DNA from: Bacillota bacterium
GTDB lineage: Bacteria > Bacillota > Clostridia > Acetivibrionales > DSM-1351
DNA length: 13,320 nucleotides
Direction: 5' to 3'
Assembly: GCA_023397905.1 (NCBI GenBank)
Contig: JAEWSZ010000032.1
Coordinates: 1-13,320 of the forward strand
Under the pieces are notes generated by a model. It worked only from the letters and a program-made list of their open reading frames with translations. It had not been told where the DNA came from and made no database searches. Of this stretch, positions 5,647 through 11,808 are shown one piece after another. The stretch's first letter is position 1. Every line of letters starts with the position of its first letter. The position numbers and the translations under genes were made by a program.

Positions 5647-7620
5647 TCAAGCGCTTTCAAATGCCCCGCTGTTCACTGCAATAACGTCTTCCTGCTCCAC
5701 AATGGCGCCCATTTCCATCTTTATGTGCTTATCGGCCTCGTCAAAATAGCGGTCGTCATGGGTTATTGCTATAACCGCTTTTCCTCTGGCCTTCAGCTCA
5801 GGCAGCAGTGTGGTGTAGAAGAATCTTCTGAATTCCGGATCCTGATCCGCCGCCCACTCGTCAAAAAAATATGCCGGCTTGTCCTCCAGGTATGAGATCA
5901 GCAGTGCGAGCCTTTTCCTCTGGCCTGTGGATAGCTTTAAAGTGCTGAAGCTTCCCCCTTTGACACTCACCTTGTCATTTATTTTTAAAATACGCAGGTA
6001 TCTTTCGATTTCTTCGTTCTTCTCCTGGCAATCTATGCCGTACAACCTGTCAAAGAGGTAAAAATCACTGTATACGGTGGTAAAATATCCTCCCAGCGTT
6101 TTGGTGTCCACTTTTTCTCCGTTTACCAGTATCTCACCGGCATCAGGCTGGTACAGACCAGTTATGAGCTTTGCCAGGGTAGTTTTTCCGCTTCCGTTCC
6201 CTCCCGATATGAACACTATTTCGCCGGAACGGAATTCGCAGTTCACAGGTCCCAGTGCAAAGGTCTCTCCATTTTCACTTTTATAGTGGAATTCCACATT
6301 TTTCAGCAGTACTGAAAAATCCGGATCGTCGTTTACCACGGGAGTTTGCTCTTCTTCCAGTGTTGATACCTCATCCATAAAGCTATTTATTCTTTTCCAG
6401 CTGACGATCACCCGCACAAGTCCCGGAATCAAGCTTGTCAGCATTGTTACTATGCCTCCCATATACAGGTAGACCACCACGAAAGACCGCAGGGTAGTGC
6501 TCTGGATGTTGTGGAATATCAAGGGAAATGTAAAAACCACCACACCTATTACCAGCATGTACAAAAAATCCCCCAGGATTGTTACCCCGACAAACTTGTA
6601 GTCGCCCTCTATTCTTGTGTTGGTATACATACTGCAGCTGTTCCGGATGTCATCGTGAAATTCCCTGCGCTTCCTGCTGTTTATGTAAAGCTCCTTGAAG
6701 CCGTTTATCATATCATTTATATTTTTAAAAAACAGGTTTTGTACATCCCTGTTCCGCTCAAACACCTTTCCCGCCGACTGGCTTACAAGCATAAAGAGCC
6801 CCGACGCCAGTATCACTATTGCCACGGATAAAAGCGCTCCATAGCCGTTTAAAGTTCCCAGGTATATAAAGCAGATAACCATGGATATGCTTCCGGTCAG
6901 TATACTGACAAACATGTTTACAAAATCACTGACATTTTCAGGGTCGTTGTTTAAAGCCGCAAAGGTTTTCCCTTCCTCCATGGCTTCAAATTTATAATAG
7001 GGAGCGCCGAATATCTTATCTATTATTTTCATCCGCCGGTCATAGATCATTTTGTTTGTCAGGTTGATCAGCTTTTTCCTTGTGAAGAAGGCCGCCGTTG
7101 TATACAGTAAAAATCCCAGAATAAAATATATGTACAATCCCGTTTCAATTCCGGCTCGCCTGCTTAAATCGCCCATAGTCCTGTTTAAGGCCTCATTTAT
7201 TATAAAGACCATGAGAGAGTTTCCAAAGCTGCTGAAGATACTCATGATAATTATAAGGAAATATGGGCTGTCAACAGGCTTTGTAAAATAGAAAGACAGC
7301 AGAAAGTACAGGTAAAGGACCGGCATCAGGACCGCCAGCGCGATGACGGCTTTTATAACCGAGTCGGGTCCTATTTCCCAGATCATGGTCCAGTTATAAC
7401 CATTGAATAATATCCTGGGTATTTCATACAGGCATATGCCTATGGCTGCTAAAACAACCATGGATATCGCCAGAACAAACAGACCTTTCAGCCCGCCGCC
7501 GTTGAATTTCCGCTCTTTTTTACGAATTTCGCGTATTATGGCGGCAATAAAATACAATGTTACCGCAATGACTGCCCCGCAGACAGAAATAACAATAAAT
7601 GACAATCCACTGTCAAACAT
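5647..7620 (-). CDS. Cyclic-peptide-type ABC exporter (PvdE/SyrD-like) with three-helix N-terminal extension
   Basis: A 657-residue fused permease-ATPase half transporter. Residues about 5-30, 44-65 and 87-112 form three extra membrane segments. An exporter-type membrane domain follows (helices near 119-142, 160-179, 236-256, 260-280, 343-369 and 378-402). The ATPase has Walker A GGNGSGKT (473-480), signature LSTGQ (563-567), Walker B AYFFDEW (D587, E588) followed by AADQDPEFRR, and switch His621 in ITHDD. The FFDEWAADQDPEFRR stretch is characteristic of PvdE, SyrD and YojI, exporters of nonribosomal or cyclic peptides and siderophore precursors. The expected unit is a homodimer moving the cluster product out of the cytoplasm. 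It starts 37 bp after the thioesterase and ends 16 bp before the lipoprotein hydrolase, suggesting export and extracytoplasmic processing are linked. The three extra helices resemble the membrane anchor of ClbP/ZmaM-type prodrug peptidases, but no peptidase domain is present. Confidence 0.9.
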   Translation of the reverse strand: MFDSGLSFIVISVCGAVIAVTLYFIAAIIREIRKKERKFNGGGLKGLFVLAISMVVLAAIGICLYEIPRILFNGYNWTMIWEIGPDSVIKAVIALAVLMPVLYLYFLLSFYFTKPVDSPYFLIIIMSIFSSFGNSLMVFIINEALNRTMGDLSRRAGIETGLYIYFILGFLLYTTAAFFTRKKLINLTNKMIYDRRMKIIDKIFGAPYYKFEAMEEGKTFAALNNDPENVSDFVNMFVSILTGSISMVICFIYLGTLNGYGALLSVAIVILASGLFMLVSQSAGKVFERNRDVQNLFFKNINDMINGFKELYINSRKRREFHDDIRNSCSMYTNTRIEGDYKFVGVTILGDFLYMLVIGVVVFTFPLIFHNIQSTTLRSFVVVYLYMGGIVTMLTSLIPGLVRVIVSWKRINSFMDEVSTLEEEQTPVVNDDPDFSVLLKNVEFHYKSENGETFALGPVNCEFRSGEIVFISGGNGSGKTTLAKLITGLYQPDAGEILVNGEKVDTKTLGGYFTTVYSDFYLFDRLYGIDCQEKNEEIERYLRILKINDKVSVKGGSFSTLKLSTGQRKRLALLISYLEDKPAYFFDEWAADQDPEFRRFFYTTLLPELKARGKAVIAITHDDRYFDEADKHIKMEMGAIVEQEDVIAVNSGAFESA

Positions 7621-7657
7621 ATATGCCCATCCATCCCTTCCACTGGTTTATATTTGT

Positions 7658-8404
7658 TCATTCCTGCAGTACTTGTCCCGCTCCCGTCACAGCCTTGTAT
7701 TCTTCAGTCAATGTATGGTTTATAATGTCCGCGATATCTTTAACGCAGCTGTTAATGAAAAAGTGGCCGCCTTCAAATTCATATATCTCACAGTTTCCAG
7801 CGGTATGCTGCCTCCAGCCTGCAATATCCTCATGGACCGCAATGCTGTCAGCCTTTCCCGACAGTACTGTAATGTCTGTTTTCAATTTTTCACCTTTTTC
7901 AGCATATCTGTATGTCTCCACTATTTTGAAATCCGATTTTAAGAGGGGAATAAAAAACCCGCTCAGTTCTTCGTTTTCAAATACCTCGCTGTCCGTCCCG
8001 CCCATTTTAAGTATTTCTTCTTTAAACTGACCGTCAGGCAGCACATGGAGAATTTTTGACTTTTCCGCTATGCAGGGGGCGCATCTTCCTGAGAAGAAAG
8101 CGTGTATGGGGCTTTTCTTGCCCATTTGCTCCAGCCTGTAAATTGTCTCGAATGCCAGCAGGCTTCCCATACTGTGGCCGAACAGGGCGTATGGCCCTCC
8201 GTCAGTCTCAGGCCCGATTATACTGCATATATCCTCCACCGCTTCCTTAAGGTCATTGTATAAGGGCGTCCTTATGCGCTTTCCCCTTCCGGCCAGCTCC
8301 ACGGGATACAGGGCTATATGTCCGTTTAAAAAGCCTCTCCATTTATAATATATTGCTGCCGAACCGCCGGCGTAAGGCAGGCAAAAAAGCTTTATCCTCT
8401 CCAA
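7658..8404 (-). CDS. Type II thioesterase (alpha/beta hydrolase) with TTG start
   Basis: A 248-residue protein of the size and sequence pattern of external editing thioesterases of NRPS and PKS clusters (GrsT/SrfAD type). It opens with KLFCLPYAGGSAAIYYKW, has VELAGRGKR near 35-43, the nucleophile elbow FGHSMGS with Ser78, Asp186 in LSGKADSIAV and His214 in FEGGHFFI. These enzymes release misprimed or stalled acyl groups from carrier domains in the cytosol; some also release product. Its presence is strong evidence that the cluster uses a thiotemplated assembly line. The start codon is TTG: it comes after AAGGGG and a nine-base spacer, and there is no ATG or GTG in frame that keeps the conserved N-terminus. 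A TTG start may keep its level low relative to the exporter. Confidence 0.93.
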   Translation of the reverse strand: MERIKLFCLPYAGGSAAIYYKWRGFLNGHIALYPVELAGRGKRIRTPLYNDLKEAVEDICSIIGPETDGGPYALFGHSMGSLLAFETIYRLEQMGKKSPIHAFFSGRCAPCIAEKSKILHVLPDGQFKEEILKMGGTDSEVFENEELSGFFIPLLKSDFKIVETYRYAEKGEKLKTDITVLSGKADSIAVHEDIAGWRQHTAGNCEIYEFEGGHFFINSCVKDIADIINHTLTEEYKAVTGAGQVLQE

Positions 8405-8413
8405 ATGAAATCA

Positions 8414-8419
8414 CCCCTT
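8414..8419 (-). promoter_or_regulatory. Ribosome binding site supporting the TTG start of the thioesterase
   Basis: AAGGGG on the minus strand, extended by TGAT, lies nine bases before TTG 8404. It matches the start of the conserved thioesterase N-terminus and rules in the TTG. Confidence 0.7.
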
Positions 8420-8421
8420 AC

Positions 8422-8447
8422 AGCTTGCATGCTATTTGTATGCAGCT
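8422..8447 (-). other. Small imperfect hairpin just upstream of the thioesterase ribosome binding site
   Basis: On the minus strand AGCTGCAT and ATGCAAGCT can pair with one bulged A around a nine-base loop, ending two bases before the ribosome binding site. It could influence translation of the thioesterase or be chance; there is no further support. Confidence 0.25.
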
Positions 8448-8534
8448 TATTTGGCACAGCTGTGAAATCAGACTGTCCACCCTGTCCCTGAATATGAAAT
8501 ATTAAAATGGATCCCTTCGAAATTTTTCAGAAAA

Positions 8535-8561
8535 GGCTTGTGTTTTTATTTTTTTCAAGCC
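8535..8561 (-). terminator. Weak terminator-like hairpin after the methyltransferase gene
   Basis: On the minus strand, 16 bp after the methyltransferase stop, GGCTTG (8556-8561) can pair with CAAGCC (8535-8540) across a 15-base A-rich loop, followed by TTTTCTG. The stem is short and the loop long, so termination would be partial at best. Together with the 172-bp gap it hints that the methyltransferase message is partly separate from the rest of the cluster. Confidence 0.35.
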
Positions 8562-8577
8562 GGGAAGTATCAGGTTC

Positions 8578-9507
8578 TCAATAGGACTCGTACAGCGGAA
8601 AATAGTACCTGTCGCTGGTATCGGTTTTCCACTTGCTCATTATGAAGGCGTAATCCCCTTGATACCGGCTGTCCCAATTTATTGAGTCCAGAAAACAGTA
8701 CAGGCGTTCATCGAGCTGGGCTTGTTCTATGCTTTTACGGGTCCCCAGGACATTTCCGGCCTGGTAGAGCCTGTCATGGCTGAATAGGTCATCCTCCCCG
8801 TGATTGAAGGTCTCCATGTCCAATATTGAAAACCCGCTTTTTTCAAATAGAAGTTTTAATTCGTTGACAGAATATTCTTTTACATGCCCTATTTCGAGGT
8901 CCGTTATGCAGTATGGCGGCCAAAAATACGGGCTTTCCATATTCAGCATCCTTTTTAAGGCTTTTAATGAATTGATATTTGGCGTGGATAGAAAGAACAG
9001 TCCATCCGGCTTTTTCAACACTCTTTTAGCTTCGAGCATCAAATGCATGGGATCGGTGTAGAGATGTTCCAAAACTTCAAAGCATGTAACAACGTCAATT
9101 GAATTGTCTTCAAAAGGCAGCCTTTCCTTGTCCAGGTCACATTTCTGAAGTCTTACGATATTTTCCTGACTGATATTTTCACTTTCAATGCCGCAGTTTT
9201 CCCGGGTACAGGCATGTCCGTCTTCCGTAAAAATTATATCATAGGAACTTTTGGATACGGCATGGGCTTCGATATCTTCGATAAAATTTTTTGCAATATA
9301 GGGAAATATCCCGTCACTGCCCAGGTCCAGTATCCTGTCGTTTGGCTTTATGTAAGGCAATATCCGTTCCGATACATGAGCAAGTCTTTTCAGGTGATGC
9401 TTTTTCAGATAATATGCTTCCAAAGCCACTTCAAAATCATTCTTTTCGTCGGAACTCAATCTACCGCAAATAAACTCATATATCTCGTTCCCAAGAATTT
9501 TTACCAT
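8578..9507 (-). CDS. Class I SAM-dependent methyltransferase
   Basis: A 309-residue cytosolic protein. The Rossmann-like SAM site is visible as motif I RILDLGSDGIFPYIA (58-72), the acidic/strand 4 region IDVVTCFEVLEHLY (137-150) and post-motif GLFFLSTPN (169-177), as in the Methyltransf_11/23 group. Residues 1-50 form a mostly helical lead-in, and about 110 residues after 200 form a C-terminal part that I do not recognise and that may bind substrate. ATG 9507 follows GGAAGGGAG with an eight-base spacer. It is the first gene of the minus-strand series and borders the divergent regulator operon, so it may mark the cluster edge. The substrate (O, N or C; product or sugar) cannot be told from sequence, and membership in the cluster is inferred from orientation and position. 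Confidence 0.85.
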   Translation of the reverse strand: MVKILGNEIYEFICGRLSSDEKNDFEVALEAYYLKKHHLKRLAHVSERILPYIKPNDRILDLGSDGIFPYIAKNFIEDIEAHAVSKSSYDIIFTEDGHACTRENCGIESENISQENIVRLQKCDLDKERLPFEDNSIDVVTCFEVLEHLYTDPMHLMLEAKRVLKKPDGLFFLSTPNINSLKALKRMLNMESPYFWPPYCITDLEIGHVKEYSVNELKLLFEKSGFSILDMETFNHGEDDLFSHDRLYQAGNVLGTRKSIEQAQLDERLYCFLDSINWDSRYQGDYAFIMSKWKTDTSDRYYFPLYESY

Positions 9508-9613
9508 TCGTAAGACTCCCTTCCAAACACAACAATTAACCGCCTTACATTTAAAAATGCTGTAAGCATTTATTGTAATATGTTGTATAATTGTTTTTTA
9601 TTTTTATTTCTTA

Positions 9614-9641
9614 CATATAATGGTAACACTTTAAAGAACAA
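9614..9641 (-). promoter_or_regulatory. Candidate promoter for the methyltransferase / cluster
   Basis: The minus strand reads TTGTTC (9636-9641), a 16-bp spacer, then TATATG (9614-9619). It is a mediocre match in AT-rich DNA and would give a leader of about 100 bases. No better sigma-A match was found upstream of the methyltransferase. Confidence 0.22.
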
Positions 9642-9780
9642 AAATCAATAAAACAAAGCATAAAAAAGTATAATTTTCAAAAAAATCCCATAAAATGCCC
9701 GGAATTTGTTATCTTTTTATGTGCTTGCCTTTCTATTTTATAGGTTCTCACTCCTTCCTTTTGATTATTTGCATTTGCAC

Positions 9781-9809
9781 TTGACAATTAAATATACTAC
9801 ATATATGAT
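9781..9809 (+). promoter_or_regulatory. Strong sigma-A type promoter of the Rrf2 operon
   Basis: TTGACA (9781-9786), an exact 17-bp spacer and TATGAT (9804-9809) make a near-consensus housekeeping promoter. Transcription should start near 9816, about 27 bases before the regulator's start position. Its spacer and -10 box lie inside a perfect palindrome, so repressor binding there would block RNA polymerase. Confidence 0.85.
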
Positions 9810-9828
9810 ATATGTAGTATATTTAATT
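9786..9828. promoter_or_regulatory. Perfect 43-bp palindrome, likely Rrf2 operator (autoregulation)
   Basis: Two perfectly complementary 20-base arms (9786-9805 and 9809-9828) flank a three-base centre TGA. The left arm reads AATTAAATATACTACATATA. The dyad is centred on the -10 box of the regulator's promoter. Rrf2 proteins bind dyads as dimers and often repress their own genes, so autorepression is inferred. The predicted transcript starts in the right arm, so the whole palindrome is not transcribed and it is not a terminator of this operon. Confidence 0.8.
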
Positions 9829-9839
9829 AGGACGGTGAT
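9829..9839 (+). promoter_or_regulatory. Ribosome binding site pointing to an ATC start at 9843
   Basis: AGGACGGTGAT equals the ideal AGGAGGTGAT with one inserted C. Its core lies seven bases before ATC 9843, exactly where homologous regulators would be expected to begin. No such site precedes the first standard start in frame, TTG 9942. Confidence 0.65.
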
Positions 9840-9842
9840 TTT

Positions 9843-10277
9843 ATCAGCTATTCAACTTCCTTTACACAGGGAATAACACTTCTTTTATTTATTCATTCGC
9901 TTAGCGAAAATCAAAATCTGCATGCAATATCAGCTAAGCTATTGTCAGAATATTCAGGTATACCGCTCCCTACGACCAATAAAACGTTAAAAAGCTTAAA
10001 TGCTGCAAAACTAATTGCCTCAAAAGAGGGGGCAAACGGCGGGAATCTTCTGTTAAAACCTATTTCCCAGATCACACTTTTGGATATATTCATGGCAATA
10101 GAGCAGGATGCACCCTTGTTCAAAATGCATACGGCCATTCCTTGCGATCATCCTTATATTGACAATCTAAAAGGCAGGGTATCAACGTGCCTTACCAAAG
10201 CAGGCGACGCTATGAAAGCATCTCTGAGTGAGGTTACACTCGACAACATACTAAAAGGGGATTTGAATAACGAGTAA
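9843..10277 (+). CDS. Rrf2-family transcriptional regulator with apparent ATC start
   Basis: The frame from 9843 encodes 144 residues, the usual length of Rrf2 regulators. The winged helix is visible: helix one (TSFTQGITLLLFIHSLS), recognition region IPLPTTNKTLKSLNAAKLI (40-58) and wing EGANGGNLLLKP (62-73), followed by ITLLDIFMAIEQ (77-88). Two cysteines, C101 and C116, lie in the C-terminal sensor region, but the three-cysteine iron-sulfur signature of IscR/NsrR is absent, so thiol or electrophile sensing of the YwnA/CymR-like kind is more likely. The only start consistent with the ribosome binding site and complete first helix is ATC; the next standard start, TTG 9942, would remove 33 residues of the DNA-binding domain. 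It probably represses itself and the two flavoenzyme genes downstream, 15 bp away. Confidence 0.85.
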   Translation: MSYSTSFTQGITLLLFIHSLSENQNLHAISAKLLSEYSGIPLPTTNKTLKSLNAAKLIASKEGANGGNLLLKPISQITLLDIFMAIEQDAPLFKMHTAIPCDHPYIDNLKGRVSTCLTKAGDAMKASLSEVTLDNILKGDLNNE

Positions 10278-10292
10278 TAGGAGGACTTAATT

Positions 10293-10934
10293 ATGAAAAA
10301 GGTTGTTGCGATTAATGGCAGCCCGCGCAAAAATGCCAATACCGCCACTTTACTGCAAAAAGTGCTGGCTGGGGCAGCGTCTGCCGGGGCAGAAACCGAG
10401 ATGATAAATTTGATCGACCTAAAATATCAAGGCTGTATTAGCTGCTTTGCATGTAAGCTGAAAGACACAAAATTTATTGGTGCTTGTGCTGTTAGGGATG
10501 ATTTATCGCCTGTACTGGAAAAAGCAATGGAAGCTGATGCCTTGGTTCTGGGTTCTCCCATCTATCTTGGGGATGTGACCGGTATGATGCGCTCATTCAT
10601 TGAACGATTTGGGTTTATGAATACTTCATACAGCAATAAAGACAGATGGCATACATCTACAAAAAAGAATGGTGCCTTTGTCTACACCATGAACGTTACA
10701 AAGGCTTTTTCTAAACTATTTACTTATACTTATATGTTTAATACAGGTATCCTGAAGAAATTTGGCGGCTACACTAAGCAGCTTTTTTGTACAAACACCT
10801 ACCAATTTAATGATTATGCACGCTACGATGTTTTAAATTTTGATGAAAACAAAAAGAAAAAAGCAAGAGATAATGTATTCCCCAAGGATTGTGAGAAAGC
10901 ATATAACATTGGTATCAATTTAGTACGTTTGTAA
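10293..10934 (+). CDS. Flavodoxin-like NAD(P)H-dependent FMN oxidoreductase
   Basis: A 213-residue flavoprotein of the NADPH-dependent FMN reductase / flavodoxin-fold family. The FMN phosphate loop INGSPRKNANTATL (7-20) follows the first strand; GSPIYLGDVTGMMRSFIERF (87-106) is the second flavin-binding loop. A cysteine-rich stretch GCISCFACK (47-55) places C48, C51, C54, with C65 further on, similar to but more widely spaced than the iron-sulfur flavoprotein motif. Such enzymes reduce quinones, nitro compounds, azo dyes or metal ions at the expense of NAD(P)H. ATG 10293 follows AGGAGG by eight bases, 15 bp after the regulator gene. Co-transcription with an Rrf2 regulator and a nitroreductase suggests a redox or electrophile stress response. 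The local base composition is AT-rich. Confidence 0.9.
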   Translation: MKKVVAINGSPRKNANTATLLQKVLAGAASAGAETEMINLIDLKYQGCISCFACKLKDTKFIGACAVRDDLSPVLEKAMEADALVLGSPIYLGDVTGMMRSFIERFGFMNTSYSNKDRWHTSTKKNGAFVYTMNVTKAFSKLFTYTYMFNTGILKKFGGYTKQLFCTNTYQFNDYARYDVLNFDENKKKKARDNVFPKDCEKAYNIGINLVRL

Positions 10935-10960
10935 TATAAGAATAAGGAGGGCATAAATTT

Positions 10961-11677
10961 ATGCTGAATTCTGATTTGTACCCACACATTTTTAAACGCA
11001 AGTCCATTCGCAAATATGCAAACACTCCCCTGTCAGTGGAGCAGGTTGACGCGGCGCAGGAGGTGCTCGACAGTCTTGTTCCGTTATTTCCGGACGAAAA
11101 ATACAAGCTGGAGTTCAGTCCGGAAAAATGGCGGGTGTACGCCTATTGTGAGAACACTGTCACCGGCAATGCCAACATAGGCTTTTTGCTGCAGCAGCTG
11201 GACCTCGCCCTGCATGGACTGGGGCTTGGCCGTCTTTGGTTTGGCATGGGCAAGGAACCGAAAGATATAAAGACTGAGCCGCCGCTGAGTTACGCCATCT
11301 GCCTCAAAATCGGGAATCCCGCCGAGACGCTCTCACGGGAAAGCGCGGCGGAATTTGACCGCAAGCCCATCGGCGAAGTGATTACCGACTCCGATTTACA
11401 GCCGGTGTTGGAGGCGGTGCGCCTTGCCCCCAGCGCGGGCAATTCCCAGCCGTGGTGGTTTAAGCTGGATGGCGATGCCATCCGTGTATACCGGAAGAAG
11501 CCTGGGTTTATTAAAGCCGCTATAATGGGGCGTATGAATCAGGGGGATATGGGCATCGCGCTCTGCCACGCCGTCCTCGCGCTGGAGCATGCAGGATACA
11601 CAGTCAGGGGAATTTCTGCGAACGCGCCTGAAACCATACCTGACGGATATGAGTACACCGCCACCATTCAGATTTGA
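10961..11677 (+). CDS. Nitroreductase family flavoprotein (TM1586-like)
   Basis: A 238-residue protein with FKRKSIRKYANTPLS near the start (11-25), the FMN-contacting RKSIRKY motif of nitroreductases, and a second half with VRLAPSAGNSQPWWFKLDG (about 149-167), the other cofactor/active-site loop. The GFLLQQLDLALHGLGLGRLWFGM segment is the central helix of the family. The layout matches the putative TM nitroreductase group, in which one chain contains both halves. Expected activity is FMN-dependent NAD(P)H reduction of nitroaromatics or quinones; the real substrate is unknown. It starts after AAGGAGG with a ten-base spacer, 26 bp after the flavodoxin-like gene. From about 11040 onward the DNA becomes conspicuously GC-rich, unlike the first 80 bp of the gene and the two genes before it, suggesting mosaic origin. 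Confidence 0.87.
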   Translation: MLNSDLYPHIFKRKSIRKYANTPLSVEQVDAAQEVLDSLVPLFPDEKYKLEFSPEKWRVYAYCENTVTGNANIGFLLQQLDLALHGLGLGRLWFGMGKEPKDIKTEPPLSYAICLKIGNPAETLSRESAAEFDRKPIGEVITDSDLQPVLEAVRLAPSAGNSQPWWFKLDGDAIRVYRKKPGFIKAAIMGRMNQGDMGIALCHAVLALEHAGYTVRGISANAPETIPDGYEYTATIQI

Positions 11678-11766
11678 CGGCTAACCCATGCGAATCCCGT
11701 AAGCCACTTTTCTGATCTGGATCTCCCTGGGAGCCGGATAAACGCCTGCTTCCCATTCCCTGCTTC

Positions 11767-11808
11767 AATAATGTCTAAAGGAAATTTTCATTTCCTTTAG
11801 ACATTATT
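11767..11808. terminator. Convergent terminator hairpin overlapping the ligA stop codon
   Basis: A perfect 19-bp inverted repeat (11767-11785 and 11790-11808) encloses a four-base loop. Read on the minus strand the loop is GAAA, a stable RNA tetraloop, and the arm ends in ATTATT; read on the plus strand the loop is TTTC, with the same AT-rich ends. The ligA stop TAA (11804-11806) lies inside the stem. The position between two convergent genes fits a bidirectional terminator, though the U-tract is short on both sides. Confidence 0.75.

Larger units (their letters stand above)
9508..9842. other. Divergent intergenic region between methyltransferase and Rrf2 regulator
   Basis: A 335-bp, strongly AT-rich region with no convincing gene on either strand. 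From left to right it holds the methyltransferase ribosome binding site, a small hairpin (AAATGC 9555-9560 with GCATTT 9566-9571), a weak minus-strand promoter candidate near 9614-9641, about 120 bp in which I see no signal, and the regulator's promoter, operator-like palindrome and ribosome binding site at 9781-9839. Confidence 0.7.

Noticed and set aside
5631..5660. Start of the lipoprotein hydrolase at TTG 5660
   Set aside because: The ribosome binding site lies inside this stretch and serves GTG 5630, from which a complete lipoprotein signal peptide begins.
4332..7620. Calling the exporter and hydrolase pvdE and pvdQ, or the cluster a pyoverdine locus
   Set aside because: Only the logic is shared. 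The hydrolase has a Cys nucleophile and GRNLDW motif, unlike the Ser-type PvdQ, and no siderophore biosynthesis genes are visible.
9541..9780. Riboswitch or small RNA in the AT-rich intergenic region
   Set aside because: Only short stems that AT-rich DNA forms by chance are seen; no conserved RNA architecture, terminator pair or GC-rich core is visible.
9942..10277. Rrf2 regulator as a 111-residue protein starting at TTG 9942
   Set aside because: This would delete the first helix and part of the winged-helix domain, and there is no ribosome binding site before the TTG.
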